A stretch of DNA of 64,000 bases. It comes from Ornithinimicrobium avium. GTDB taxonomy: Bacteria; Actinomycetota; Actinomycetes; Actinomycetales; Dermatophilaceae. Shown here piece after piece: positions 33,297-40,546 of this stretch; positions within the stretch are counted from its first letter, which is position 1; every line of letters begins with the position of its first letter. Both the position numbers and the translations under genes were made by a program. The stretch lies in NCBI RefSeq assembly GCF_003351765.1, contig NZ_CP031229.1:1116001-1180000 (forward strand), read 5' to 3'. Under the pieces are notes generated by a model, which saw only the letters and a list, made by a program, of their open reading frames with translations, was not told the DNA's origin and searched no databases.

Positions 33297-34675
33297 GCCT
33301 CATCCTCTCCGAGCCGGCCCAGCCGGTCCAGCAGGAGCGCCTCGGCGGCGCACACCCGCTCGAACTCGCCCAGGTGCAGGCTCTCGTTGGCCGCGTGCGC
33401 GCGGGTGTCGGGGTCCTCGACCCCGGTCACCAGGATCGCCGCCTGCGGGAACTTCTCGGCGAACGCCGCCACGAACGGGATCGACCCGCCGACGCCGATG
33501 TCGACCGGCTCCACGCCCTCCCACGCGTCGCGGAACGCCGCGCGCGCCGCGTCGTAGACCGGCCCCTGCGCGTCCGCGGCGAAACCGCTGCCCTCGTCCT
33601 CGAGGTCGACGCTGACCGCGCACCCCCAGGGAGCGTTGCTCTCCAGGTGCGCCTTGAGGGCGAGGTATGCGGTGCGCGGAGACTCCTCCGGGTGGATGCG
33701 CATCGAGAGCTTGGCGCGGCCGACGGGGGTGAGCAGGTTGGCGGCCTTGTCCACGCTCGGGGCGTCGATGCCGATCACGGTCATGGACGGCTTGGTCCAC
33801 ATGCGGGTCAGGAAGGAGCCGGTGCCGATCGGGGAGACGCCGTCGGCCAGGCCGGAGTCGGCGCGCAGGTCCTCCTCGGTGTAGTCCAGGTCCGCGGCCT
33901 CCGACGTCATCAGCCCCGGCACGGCCACGTCCCCCGCCTCGTCGTGCAGCGTCGCGAGCAGCCGGCACAGCGCGGTCAGGCCGTCCGGGACGGCCCCGCC
34001 GTAGAGGCCGGAGTGGACGCCGTGGTCCAGCGCGGTCACCTCGACGACCACCCGCACCATGCCGCGCAGCGTCGTGGTCAGGGCCGGCACCCCGATCTTC
34101 CAGTTGTGCGAGTCGGCCAGGACGATCGCGTCGCACCGCAGCTTGTCGCCGTGCCGCTCCAGGATCCGCGGCAGGCTCTCCGAGCCGACCTCCTCCTCGC
34201 CCTCGACGAAGACGGTCACGCCCACCGGCGGCCGGCCGCCGTGCGCGCGCAGCGCCGCCACGTGGGCCATCACCCCGGCCTTGTCGTCGGCCACGCCGCG
34301 GCCGTAGAGCCGCTCCCCCACCTGGGTCGGCTCGAACGGCTCGGTGTCCCAGCCGACGTCACCGGGCGGCTGCACGTCGTGGTGGGCGTAGAGCAGGACC
34401 GTCGGTGCGCCCTCGGGCGCGGGCAGGTGCCCGATGACCGCCGGGCGCCCGCCCTCGCGGACGATCTCCACGCTCAGTCCCTCGGCCTGCAGCAGCTCGG
34501 CCACGGTGCGCGCGCTGTCCTCGACGTGCTGCTGGTCGAAGGAGGACAGCGACACCGACGGGATGCGCGAGAGCGCCTCCAGGTCGGAGCGCACGCCGGG
34601 CATCAGGTCGCGCACGCGGGCGACGAGGTCGGAGGCGCCGCTGTCGGCAGGGTCGTTCTTGCTGGGGTCGCTCAC
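33293..34675 (-). CDS. M20 family dipeptidase/deacylase
   Basis: A di-zinc hydrolase of 460 aa. Metal and catalytic motifs: LLYAHHDVQPPGDVGWDTEPF, LYGRGVADDKAGVMAH, FVEGEEEVGSESL, ADSHNWKIG, and a late GGSIPFVAAF. The dimerisation domain is in the middle (about 200-320). It matches the actinobacterial carnosinase-like dipeptidase group; substrate is not set. GTG at 34675 with TAGGCT 7 nt upstream, divergent from DUF3043 whose own TACACT box lies 95 nt away. Confidence 0.9.
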   Translation of the reverse strand: MSDPSKNDPADSGASDLVARVRDLMPGVRSDLEALSRIPSVSLSSFDQQHVEDSARTVAELLQAEGLSVEIVREGGRPAVIGHLPAPEGAPTVLLYAHHDVQPPGDVGWDTEPFEPTQVGERLYGRGVADDKAGVMAHVAALRAHGGRPPVGVTVFVEGEEEVGSESLPRILERHGDKLRCDAIVLADSHNWKIGVPALTTTLRGMVRVVVEVTALDHGVHSGLYGGAVPDGLTALCRLLATLHDEAGDVAVPGLMTSEAADLDYTEEDLRADSGLADGVSPIGTGSFLTRMWTKPSMTVIGIDAPSVDKAANLLTPVGRAKLSMRIHPEESPRTAYLALKAHLESNAPWGCAVSVDLEDEGSGFAADAQGPVYDAARAAFRDAWEGVEPVDIGVGGSIPFVAAFAEKFPQAAILVTGVEDPDTRAHAANESLHLGEFERVCAAEALLLDRLGRLGEDEA

Positions 34676-34769
34676 GCTGCCGAGCCTACCCACCGCCCCG
34701 TGACCGCGACGATGGCACCGTCGGCGACGGGGTTCCGGGATCACCAACAGCCCCGCCTACACTGGGGAC

Positions 34770-35369
34770 GTGCTTTTCGGGAAGAAGAAGGAGCCGGCGG
34801 AGCTGACCGCGGCCAACGCAGCCGCCGCGCAGACCTCCGTGGACGCCGCACGTCCCCAGAGCAAGGGACGGCCCACCCCGAAGCGCCGTGACGCCGAGGC
34901 CGCCAACCGTCGGCCGCTGGTGCAGGACACCAGGGGCAAGTCCCCGGAGCAGAAGGCCAAGATCCGCGCCGACCGCGCCAAGGCCCGAGACGGCATGATG
35001 CGCGGCGAGGAGAAGTACCTCATGGAGCGCGACCGCGGTCCGGAGCGGCGCTTCCTGCGCGACGCGGTGGACGTGCGGTGGAACACCGGCGAGATCCTGC
35101 TGCCCGCGATGGTGATCATCCTGGCGCTGTCGCTGCTGCCCTACCAGTGGAGCCGCTCGCTCTTCCTGCTGGCCTACGGCGTGATGATCTTCGGCATCGT
35201 CGACGCCTGGCTGCTGTGGCGCCGGACCAGGACCCGCTTCGTCCAGGCCTTCGGCAGGGAGCCGGGCCGCGGTTCGGCCTGGTATGTCGTGCTGCGCTCC
35301 TTCCAGATGCGCAGCTCCCGCGTCCCGCGTCCCGCGGTGAAGCGGGGCGAGGAGCTCCACCGCCGCTGA
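34770..35369 (+). CDS. DUF3043 membrane protein
   Basis: A 199-aa protein with a long charged, Lys/Arg/Ala-rich N-terminus (LFGKKKEPAELTAANAAAAQ, GRPTPKRRDAEAANRRP) and two membrane helices (ILLPAMVIILALSLL and SLFLLAYGVMIFGIVDAWLLW), then a basic tail. The family is confined to actinobacteria (Rv2206) with no known function. GTG at 34770, TACACT 6 nt upstream (leaderless). Confidence 0.88.
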   Translation: MLFGKKKEPAELTAANAAAAQTSVDAARPQSKGRPTPKRRDAEAANRRPLVQDTRGKSPEQKAKIRADRAKARDGMMRGEEKYLMERDRGPERRFLRDAVDVRWNTGEILLPAMVIILALSLLPYQWSRSLFLLAYGVMIFGIVDAWLLWRRTRTRFVQAFGREPGRGSAWYVVLRSFQMRSSRVPRPAVKRGEELHRR

Positions 35370-35393
35370 GCCGCCCGTCCCCGGTCCGGGCCG

Positions 35394-35609
35394 TCAGTCG
35401 GCGGGGCTCAGGCTCATCGGCCCGTAGACGACCTCCTCGCCGCGGCGCAGCGTCACCGCCTGCACGCCGGCGTCGGCCAGCGTGCCCCACTCCTCCGACA
35501 GCCACGCCTCGGCGTCGGCCTGCGTCGGGAAGGCGACCGTCGCCATCCCCAGCTCCCCCATCGGGGCACCCTGGGCGTCCTCGTAGCTCCACGTGTAGTT
35601 GTCGCTCAT
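35394..35609 (-). CDS. Small conserved hypothetical protein
   Basis: A 71-aa soluble protein: MSDNYTWSYEDAQGAPMGEL, FPTQADAEAWLSEEW, VQAVTLRRGEEVVYGPMSL. Short proteins with this layout (an alpha-beta domain containing FPTQADAEAWL) are common in actinobacteria; function unknown. It converges with DUF3043 (24-nt gap) and is divergent from the broken L7/L12-like gene 54 nt away. Confidence 0.75.
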   Translation of the reverse strand: MSDNYTWSYEDAQGAPMGELGMATVAFPTQADAEAWLSEEWGTLADAGVQAVTLRRGEEVVYGPMSLSPAD

Positions 35610-35663
35610 CTGCCCCACGGTAGGCGGTCGCCGGCCGCGGGATCCACCGCTAGCCTCGCTGCC

Positions 35664-35845
35664 ATGTTCGGTGTGCAGAAGCAGCAGGAGATCGACGCCC
35701 TGCGTCGGCGGGTCCGCTCCGGAGGTGGCGGACCTCGTGGCCCGTGGCGAGGTGATCCGGGCGATCAAGGAGTACCGCACCCAGACCGGCGCCCGGACTG
35801 AAGGAGGCCAAGGACGCCGTCGACGCCTACCGTGCCCGGCGCTGA
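35664..35845 (+). pseudogene. Ribosomal L7/L12 C-terminal-like protein gene with two frameshifts
   Basis: The sequence starts MFGVQKQQEIDALRRRV in one frame, continues EVADLVARGEVIRAIKEYRT in the +1 frame from 35722, and ends LKEAKDAVDAYRARR in the next +1 frame from 35798. Joined, it resembles the short actinobacterial proteins whose C-terminus matches ribosomal L7/L12 (TGxGLKEAKDxV). The 182-nt length is not a multiple of three. The second shift is explained by one extra C in the CCC at 35792-35794; the first by an extra base near 35717-35721. A TAGCCT box 7 nt before the ATG is intact. Either the gene is decaying or the assembly has small insertion errors. Confidence 0.65.
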
Positions 35846-35958
35846 CGCACCGCACGGGCCAGGACGAGCGGGCCGACGGAGCCACGCCCCGGCCCGCCCT
35901 CGTCTACAGTCGCAGCGAAGGGGCCCCGGCCACGGGGCCCGACGACGAAGGGACCTCC

Positions 35959-36603
35959 ATGCTCGACCAGCTGATGAACGCCATCCCGACCTCCCAGCTC
36001 GCCCGGGCCGTGGGCGAGGACGAGGCCACCACCCGCAAGGCGGTCCAGGCCGCGCTGCCGGCGCTGCTCGGCGGGCTCAGCGCCAACGCCAACGACCAGA
36101 CCGGCGCCCGGTCCCTGCTGGACGCCCTCGGCCAGCACCAGAACTCCCTGGCCGACGACGTCCGCCTCGACGCGGTCGACCCGGCCGACGGCGAGAAGAT
36201 CCTCGGCCACGTCTTCGGCGGCAACACCGACGCCGTCGTCAACCAGCTCGGCGGCCTGGGCGGCGGGGGGCAGATGGGCGGCCTGGTCCGCAAGCTGCTG
36301 CCGCTGCTGGCCCCGATCGTGCTCTCCTGGCTGGCCAAGCAGGTCGGGGGCGCCATGGGCGGGCAGGGCGCCCCCCGCGGCGGCGCGCCGACGACGAGCC
36401 AGCCCGACGGTCCGCTGGGCCAGGGACGCCCCGACCCGGCCGCCGGCTCGGCCGCGCAGGACGGCGGCATCGACCCGACGAGCGTCCTGCAGGACGTCCT
36501 GGGCGGTGCCCTCGGCGGCGTGACCGGCCGGCAGTCCGGCTCCGGTGGCGGCGGGATCCTGGGCGACGTGCTCGGCAGCATCCTCGGCGGAGGGCGCCGC
36601 TGA
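35959..36603 (+). CDS. DUF937 domain protein
   Basis: A 214-aa protein beginning MLDQLMNAIPTSQLARAVGEDE. The DUF937 helical domain (1-130) has AALPALLGGLSANANDQTGA and ILGHVFGGN; the C-terminus is Gly/Pro-rich with DVLGGALGGVTG and LGDVLGSILGGGRR repeats. Family function is unknown (YidB-like). GAAGGGA lies 6 nt before the ATG; TACAGT near 35904 is a possible -10. The 180-nt gap to cobU has a TATGAT -10 near 36714 and no recognisable riboswitch. Confidence 0.8.
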   Translation: MLDQLMNAIPTSQLARAVGEDEATTRKAVQAALPALLGGLSANANDQTGARSLLDALGQHQNSLADDVRLDAVDPADGEKILGHVFGGNTDAVVNQLGGLGGGGQMGGLVRKLLPLLAPIVLSWLAKQVGGAMGGQGAPRGGAPTTSQPDGPLGQGRPDPAAGSAAQDGGIDPTSVLQDVLGGALGGVTGRQSGSGGGGILGDVLGSILGGGRR

Positions 36604-36783
36604 CCCCACCCCCGGCGCCTGCCGGAACGACCGGCTGCCCGGTGGCTGCTCGGGCCCGGGTCCGCGCAGCCGCGGGAGCCCGGACGGGGCCGACGACGGC
36701 TCGGAGCGGGTCGCTATGATGAGCCGACCCACCGGTCCGCGAGCGGTGCGCGCGACACCGTACGACGTAGGGAGAACCTGTCC

Positions 36784-37341
36784 ATGACCACGACCCTCGT
36801 GCTGGGCGGCCCCCGCAGCGGCAAGTCCCGGCACGCCGAGGCTCTGCTCTCGCACCACCCGCAGGTCACCTTCGTCGCCACCCACCGCGCGCCCGACCCG
36901 GGCAAGGACCCCGACCTGGCGACCCGGGTCGCGCGCCACCAGGAGCGCCGCCCCAAGCACTGGCGCACCGTGGAGACCCTCGACCTGACCCGGGCCCTCC
37001 TCGCCTCCCGGCAGCCGGTCCTCATCGACGACCTCGGCGGCTGGCTGCGCGGCACCCTCGAGGAGGAGATGCTGTGGTCGCACCCGCACCGCGCCCGCCA
37101 GCTGGTGGAGGACCGCCTCGACGAGCTCTCCGTCGCCCTGCGTGCGGTGCCCTTCGACATCGTCACGGTCACCGACGACCCGTCCTGGGCGCGGCTGCCC
37201 GACAGCCCGGCCGAGCGGCTCTACGTCGACCTGCTCGCCCAGGTCAACCACCGCGTCTCCGCGGTCTCGATGCGGGTGTATGCCGCCATGGCCGGCCGGG
37301 TGCTCGACCTCAGCGCCTCCCCGGTCGTCGGTGTCGTCTGA
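36784..37341 (+). CDS. cobU: CobU-like adenosylcobinamide kinase/guanylyltransferase
   Basis: A 185-aa P-loop protein: LVLGGPRSGKSRHAEALL (Walker A), VTFVATHRAPDPGKDPDLATRVARHQERRPKHW with the GMP-accepting His region shortened here as RHQERRP, and PVLIDDLGGWL (Walker B-like). CobU phosphorylates adenosylcobinamide and adds GMP during cobalamin salvage. No other cob genes (cobS, cobT) lie nearby although mycobacteria keep them in this place, so the enzyme may serve salvage with distant partners or another purpose. ATG at 36784 after GGGAGAACC. Confidence 0.8.
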   Translation: MTTTLVLGGPRSGKSRHAEALLSHHPQVTFVATHRAPDPGKDPDLATRVARHQERRPKHWRTVETLDLTRALLASRQPVLIDDLGGWLRGTLEEEMLWSHPHRARQLVEDRLDELSVALRAVPFDIVTVTDDPSWARLPDSPAERLYVDLLAQVNHRVSAVSMRVYAAMAGRVLDLSASPVVGVV

Positions 37342-37353
37342 CCCTCCGGCCCA

Positions 37354-37397
37354 CGCAGCAGGGGCGCCCCGCCGGCCGGCGGGGCGCCCCTGCTGCG
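37354..37397. terminator. Perfect 44-bp palindrome between cobU and gcvT
   Basis: Two 22-nt arms, CGCAGCAGGGGCGCCCCGCC plus GG and its exact reverse complement, meet without a spacer. It lies 12 nt after cobU and 14 nt after the gcvT stop on the other strand, so it can terminate both. Confidence 0.8.
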
Positions 37398-37411
37398 TCG
37401 CGTCGCTCCGG

Positions 37412-38518
37412 TCAGGACCCGGCGCCGCCCTCCACGAACGGCGGCTTCTTGACCTCCGCGGCGATCTGGCGACCGCGCACGTCGATCGTCACCTCCTGAC
37501 CGTCCTGGACGCCGCGGTCCAGCAGCGCCAGCGCGATGCCCTGCTTCAGGGTGGGCGAGAAGGTGCCCGAGGTGACCTCTCCGATCGTGTTGCCGTCGGC
37601 GTCCAGCACCGCGTAGCCCGGGCGCGGGATGCCGCGGCCGGTGACGAGCAGCCCCCGGGACAGGCGGCTCTCCTTGGCCGCGCGCTGGGCGGCGAGCGCC
37701 TCCTTGCCCCAGAAGCTCTCCTTGTCCCAGCCCACGGACCACGCCGCGCGCGCCATCACCGGGGTGATGTCCAGGGACAGGTCGTTGCCGTGCAGCGGGT
37801 AGCCCATCTCGGTCCGCAGCGTGTCTCGCGAACCGAGCCCGCACGCCATACCGTCGAACGGCTCCATCGCCGAGACCACGGCGTCCCACAGGGCCGAGGC
37901 GTCCTCGACCGCGCAGACCAGCTCGTAGCCGCGCTCGCCGGTGTAGCCGGTGCGGCACACCGTCATCGGGTGGCCCTCCCACTCCGCGTCGACGAAGCTC
38001 ATGTAGCTGTGGCCGGTCGGCAGCCCCAGCGACTGGAGCACCTCGTCGGCCTTCGGGCCCTGGACCGCCATGATCGCGTGCTGACCGTGGGTGTTGTCCA
38101 CGGTGATGCCCTCGGGCGCCGCCTCGGTCAGCCGGCGGAGCACCTCGGCGGTGTTGGCCGCGTTGGGGATGAGCAGGAGGTCCTCCTCGGACCGTAGGTA
38201 GACGATGAGGTCGTCGACGACCCCGCCGTTCTCGTCGCAGCACATCGTGTACTGCGCCCTGCCCGGCTCGATCCGGTCGAGGTCGTTGGTGAAGCAGGAG
38301 TTGAGGAAGTCCTTGGCGCCCGCGCCGGTCACCTCCGCGGTGCCCAGGTGCGAGACGTCGAACAGACCCACCCGTTGCCGGACGGCGGCGTGCTCGGCGA
38401 CCACCCCTCCGCCCGGATACTCGATCGGCATGGACCAGCCGCCGAAGTCAGCCATCTTGGCGCCCAGTTCCACGTGCTTGTCGTGGAGGGGCGACGTCTT
38501 TGTCGTGGAGTCGCTCAT
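37412..38518 (-). CDS. gcvT: Glycine cleavage system T protein (aminomethyltransferase)
   Basis: Transfers the methylene group from the aminomethyl-lipoyl H protein to tetrahydrofolate, releasing ammonia. 368 aa, with LGAKMADFGGWSMPIEYPGG, GLFDVSHLGTAEVTGAGA, YTMCCDENGGVVDDLIVYL, RTGYTGERGYELVC and the C-terminal GEVTSGTFSPTLKQGIALAL. ATG at 38518 with TAGGCT 7 nt upstream. The gcvH and gcvP partners are not in the window. It is divergent from pepA, as near Rv2211c-Rv2213. Confidence 0.93.
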   Translation of the reverse strand: MSDSTTKTSPLHDKHVELGAKMADFGGWSMPIEYPGGGVVAEHAAVRQRVGLFDVSHLGTAEVTGAGAKDFLNSCFTNDLDRIEPGRAQYTMCCDENGGVVDDLIVYLRSEEDLLLIPNAANTAEVLRRLTEAAPEGITVDNTHGQHAIMAVQGPKADEVLQSLGLPTGHSYMSFVDAEWEGHPMTVCRTGYTGERGYELVCAVEDASALWDAVVSAMEPFDGMACGLGSRDTLRTEMGYPLHGNDLSLDITPVMARAAWSVGWDKESFWGKEALAAQRAAKESRLSRGLLVTGRGIPRPGYAVLDADGNTIGEVTSGTFSPTLKQGIALALLDRGVQDGQEVTIDVRGRQIAAEVKKPPFVEGGAGS

Positions 38519-38614
38519 GCAGGCCAGCCTAGCCACTGTCGTGGTGGCCTATCCTCGTGGGCGGGATACTCCGCACCCGCTCCACACCCGCACCCGCTGA
38601 CAAGGACGTTCCTC

Positions 38615-40138
38615 ATGGCCGAGACCAGCCGCACCGCGCTCACCCTCACCGACCAGGCTCCCGGATCGCTGGAGGCGGACGCCCTCGTCCTCGCCGCGAC
38701 CAAGGACGGCGAGCGCGTCGTCCTGGTCGCCGACCACGGGCTGGAGGAGCAGACCGCGACCCACGTGGAGCAGGCGCTGGCCTCCCTCGCGGCGGAGGCC
38801 TCGGCGGAGGAGGCGGTGCGCCTCACCGGCGTGCCCGGCGTCGCCGCCCCCCTCGTGGTCGTCGTCGGTATGCCGTCAGGCCCGGCCGCGCGCACCGAAC
38901 GGCTGCGGCGGGCGGCCGGGGTGGGCGCCCGCGGGCTGGCCGGTCGCGGCCGCGCGGTGTTCGCGCTGGGCCAGTCCGGCACCGAGGAGGCGACCGCCGT
39001 CGCGCAGGGGGCGGCCCTGGGCGCCTACACCTTCGCCAGCCACCACGGCGTGGGCAAGGCCGAGAGCGACAAGCCGGCCCTGGGCGAGGCCGTCGTCACC
39101 GGCGTGGGCGCCGAGGAGGCGGAGTCGGCCACCGCCGCGGCCACCACGGTCGTGGGGGCCGTGCGCTGGGCGCGCGACCTGGTCAACACCCCGCCCAACG
39201 TGCTCTACCCCGAGTCGTTCGCCGACCTGGTCACCGAGCGTCTGGCCGGCGGCAAGGTCTCCGTCGAGGTCTGGGACCCGCAGCGGCTCCAGGAGGAGGG
39301 CTGCGGCGGCATCCTCGGCGTCGGAAACGGCTCGGCCCGCGGGCCACGCCTGGTGACGCTGCGCTACGCTCCGGAGGGCGCGAGCAAGCACCTGGCTCTG
39401 GTCGGCAAGGGCATCACCTTCGACTCCGGCGGCCTGTGCATCAAGCCGGGCGCCTCGATGGTGACGATGAAGATGGACATGGCCGGCGCCGCCGCCTCCG
39501 CCGCCGCCGTCCAGGCGGTCGCCGAGCTGGGCCTGCCGGTCCGGGTGACGGCATACCTGTGCCTGGCCGAGAACATGACCGGCGACCTGGCCCAGCGTCC
39601 CGGCGACGTGGTGACCATGCGCGACGGCCGGACGGTGGAGATCATCAACACCGACGCCGAGGGCCGCCTGGTCATGGCCGACGGGCTCTCCCTGGCCACC
39701 GAGCAGCAGCCCGACGCGATCGTGGACATCGCCACGCTCACCGGTGCCTGCATCATCGCCCTGGGCGACCGGACGATGGGCGTGATGGGCAACGACGACG
39801 AGCTGCGCGACACCGTGGCCCGGCTGGCCACCGAGGCCGGCGACGCCGCCTGGTCGCTGCCGCTGCCGGAGGAGATCCGGCCGGCGCTCGACACGCCGGT
39901 CGCCGACCTGAAGCACACCGGCGAGCGCTCGGCGGGCGCCAGCGTGGCCGGCACCTTCCTGCGCGAGTTCGTCGGCAAGCGCGGCGAGGGCGAGGACGCC
40001 GCGGACATCCCGTGGGCGCACCTGGACATCGCCGGGCCGGCCTACAACGAGAAGACGCCGTGGGGCTACAGCCCCAAGGGCGCGACCGGCTCCGGCGTGC
40101 GGGCGCTGGTCGAGGTGGCCCGCAGCCTCGCCGGCTGA
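38615..40138 (+). CDS. pepA: Leucyl aminopeptidase (M17)
   Basis: A hexameric two-metal aminopeptidase of 507 aa. The N-terminal macro-like domain is followed by the catalytic half with LALVGKGITFDSGGLCIKPG, MKMDMAGAAA, the signature NTDAEGRLVMADGL, and SAGASVAGTFLREFV. Predicted cytosolic. ATG at 38615; AAGGACG lies upstream, and TATCCT near 38549 is a possible -10 giving a ~60-nt leader. An 18-bp hairpin follows. Confidence 0.93.
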   Translation: MAETSRTALTLTDQAPGSLEADALVLAATKDGERVVLVADHGLEEQTATHVEQALASLAAEASAEEAVRLTGVPGVAAPLVVVVGMPSGPAARTERLRRAAGVGARGLAGRGRAVFALGQSGTEEATAVAQGAALGAYTFASHHGVGKAESDKPALGEAVVTGVGAEEAESATAAATTVVGAVRWARDLVNTPPNVLYPESFADLVTERLAGGKVSVEVWDPQRLQEEGCGGILGVGNGSARGPRLVTLRYAPEGASKHLALVGKGITFDSGGLCIKPGASMVTMKMDMAGAAASAAAVQAVAELGLPVRVTAYLCLAENMTGDLAQRPGDVVTMRDGRTVEIINTDAEGRLVMADGLSLATEQQPDAIVDIATLTGACIIALGDRTMGVMGNDDELRDTVARLATEAGDAAWSLPLPEEIRPALDTPVADLKHTGERSAGASVAGTFLREFVGKRGEGEDAADIPWAHLDIAGPAYNEKTPWGYSPKGATGSGVRALVEVARSLAG

Positions 40139-40191
40139 CGGACCCACCTCGACCACAGCCAGCCACCACGCCGCAGCGGCACCGCGCATCG

Positions 40192-40230
40192 CACGAAGGG
40201 CACCTCCCGAGCCGGGAGGTGCCCTTCGTG
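40192..40230. terminator. Terminator between pepA and DUF5302
   Basis: A perfect 18-bp stem (CACGAAGGGCACCTCCCG and its complement) with loop AGC, between convergent genes. Confidence 0.85.
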
Positions 40231-40251
40231 TCCGTGCGGACTGAGGTCGGC

Positions 40252-40428
40252 TCAGCCGCTCTTGCGGCGGAACATCTGCTGGGTCCCTGAGGTCTTGGCC
40301 CTGCGTGCCTCGTCGACCTTGCCGTGCTCGGAGCTGTCCGAGACGTCGGTGCCGGCGTGGGCCTGCTTCTTGGCCAGTGCCTCGCGGAACTTGGCCTTGA
40401 CCTCGTCCGTGACCGGATTGTCGTTCAC
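40252..40428 (-). CDS. DUF5302 small protein
   Basis: A 58-aa charged protein: NDNPVTDEVKAKFREALAKK near the start, then a His/Asp/Ser linker and TSGTQQMFRRKSG at the end. Family restricted to actinobacteria, function unknown; the conserved basic tail suggests nucleic-acid or protein binding. AAGGAGG lies 5-6 nt before the GTG at 40428, which fixes the start although the frame is open upstream. Confidence 0.82.
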   Translation of the reverse strand: MNDNPVTDEVKAKFREALAKKQAHAGTDVSDSSEHGKVDEARRAKTSGTQQMFRRKSG

Positions 40429-40546
40429 GGCCACCTCCTTCTCCCGGGGACATGACACCGCTACTCTCGCACGTCCGCGCCCCTCGCGCACCAGGTTTGC
40501 GGCGGGCTCCGACGGTCCGTCGCCGGCGCCGGGGGTCGTGGCCCCC

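Noticed and set aside
36604..36783. Cobalamin riboswitch upstream of cobU.
   Set aside because: I looked for the B12-box-like core and the usual conserved segments and saw none; the leader is only about 60 nt after the TATGAT -10.
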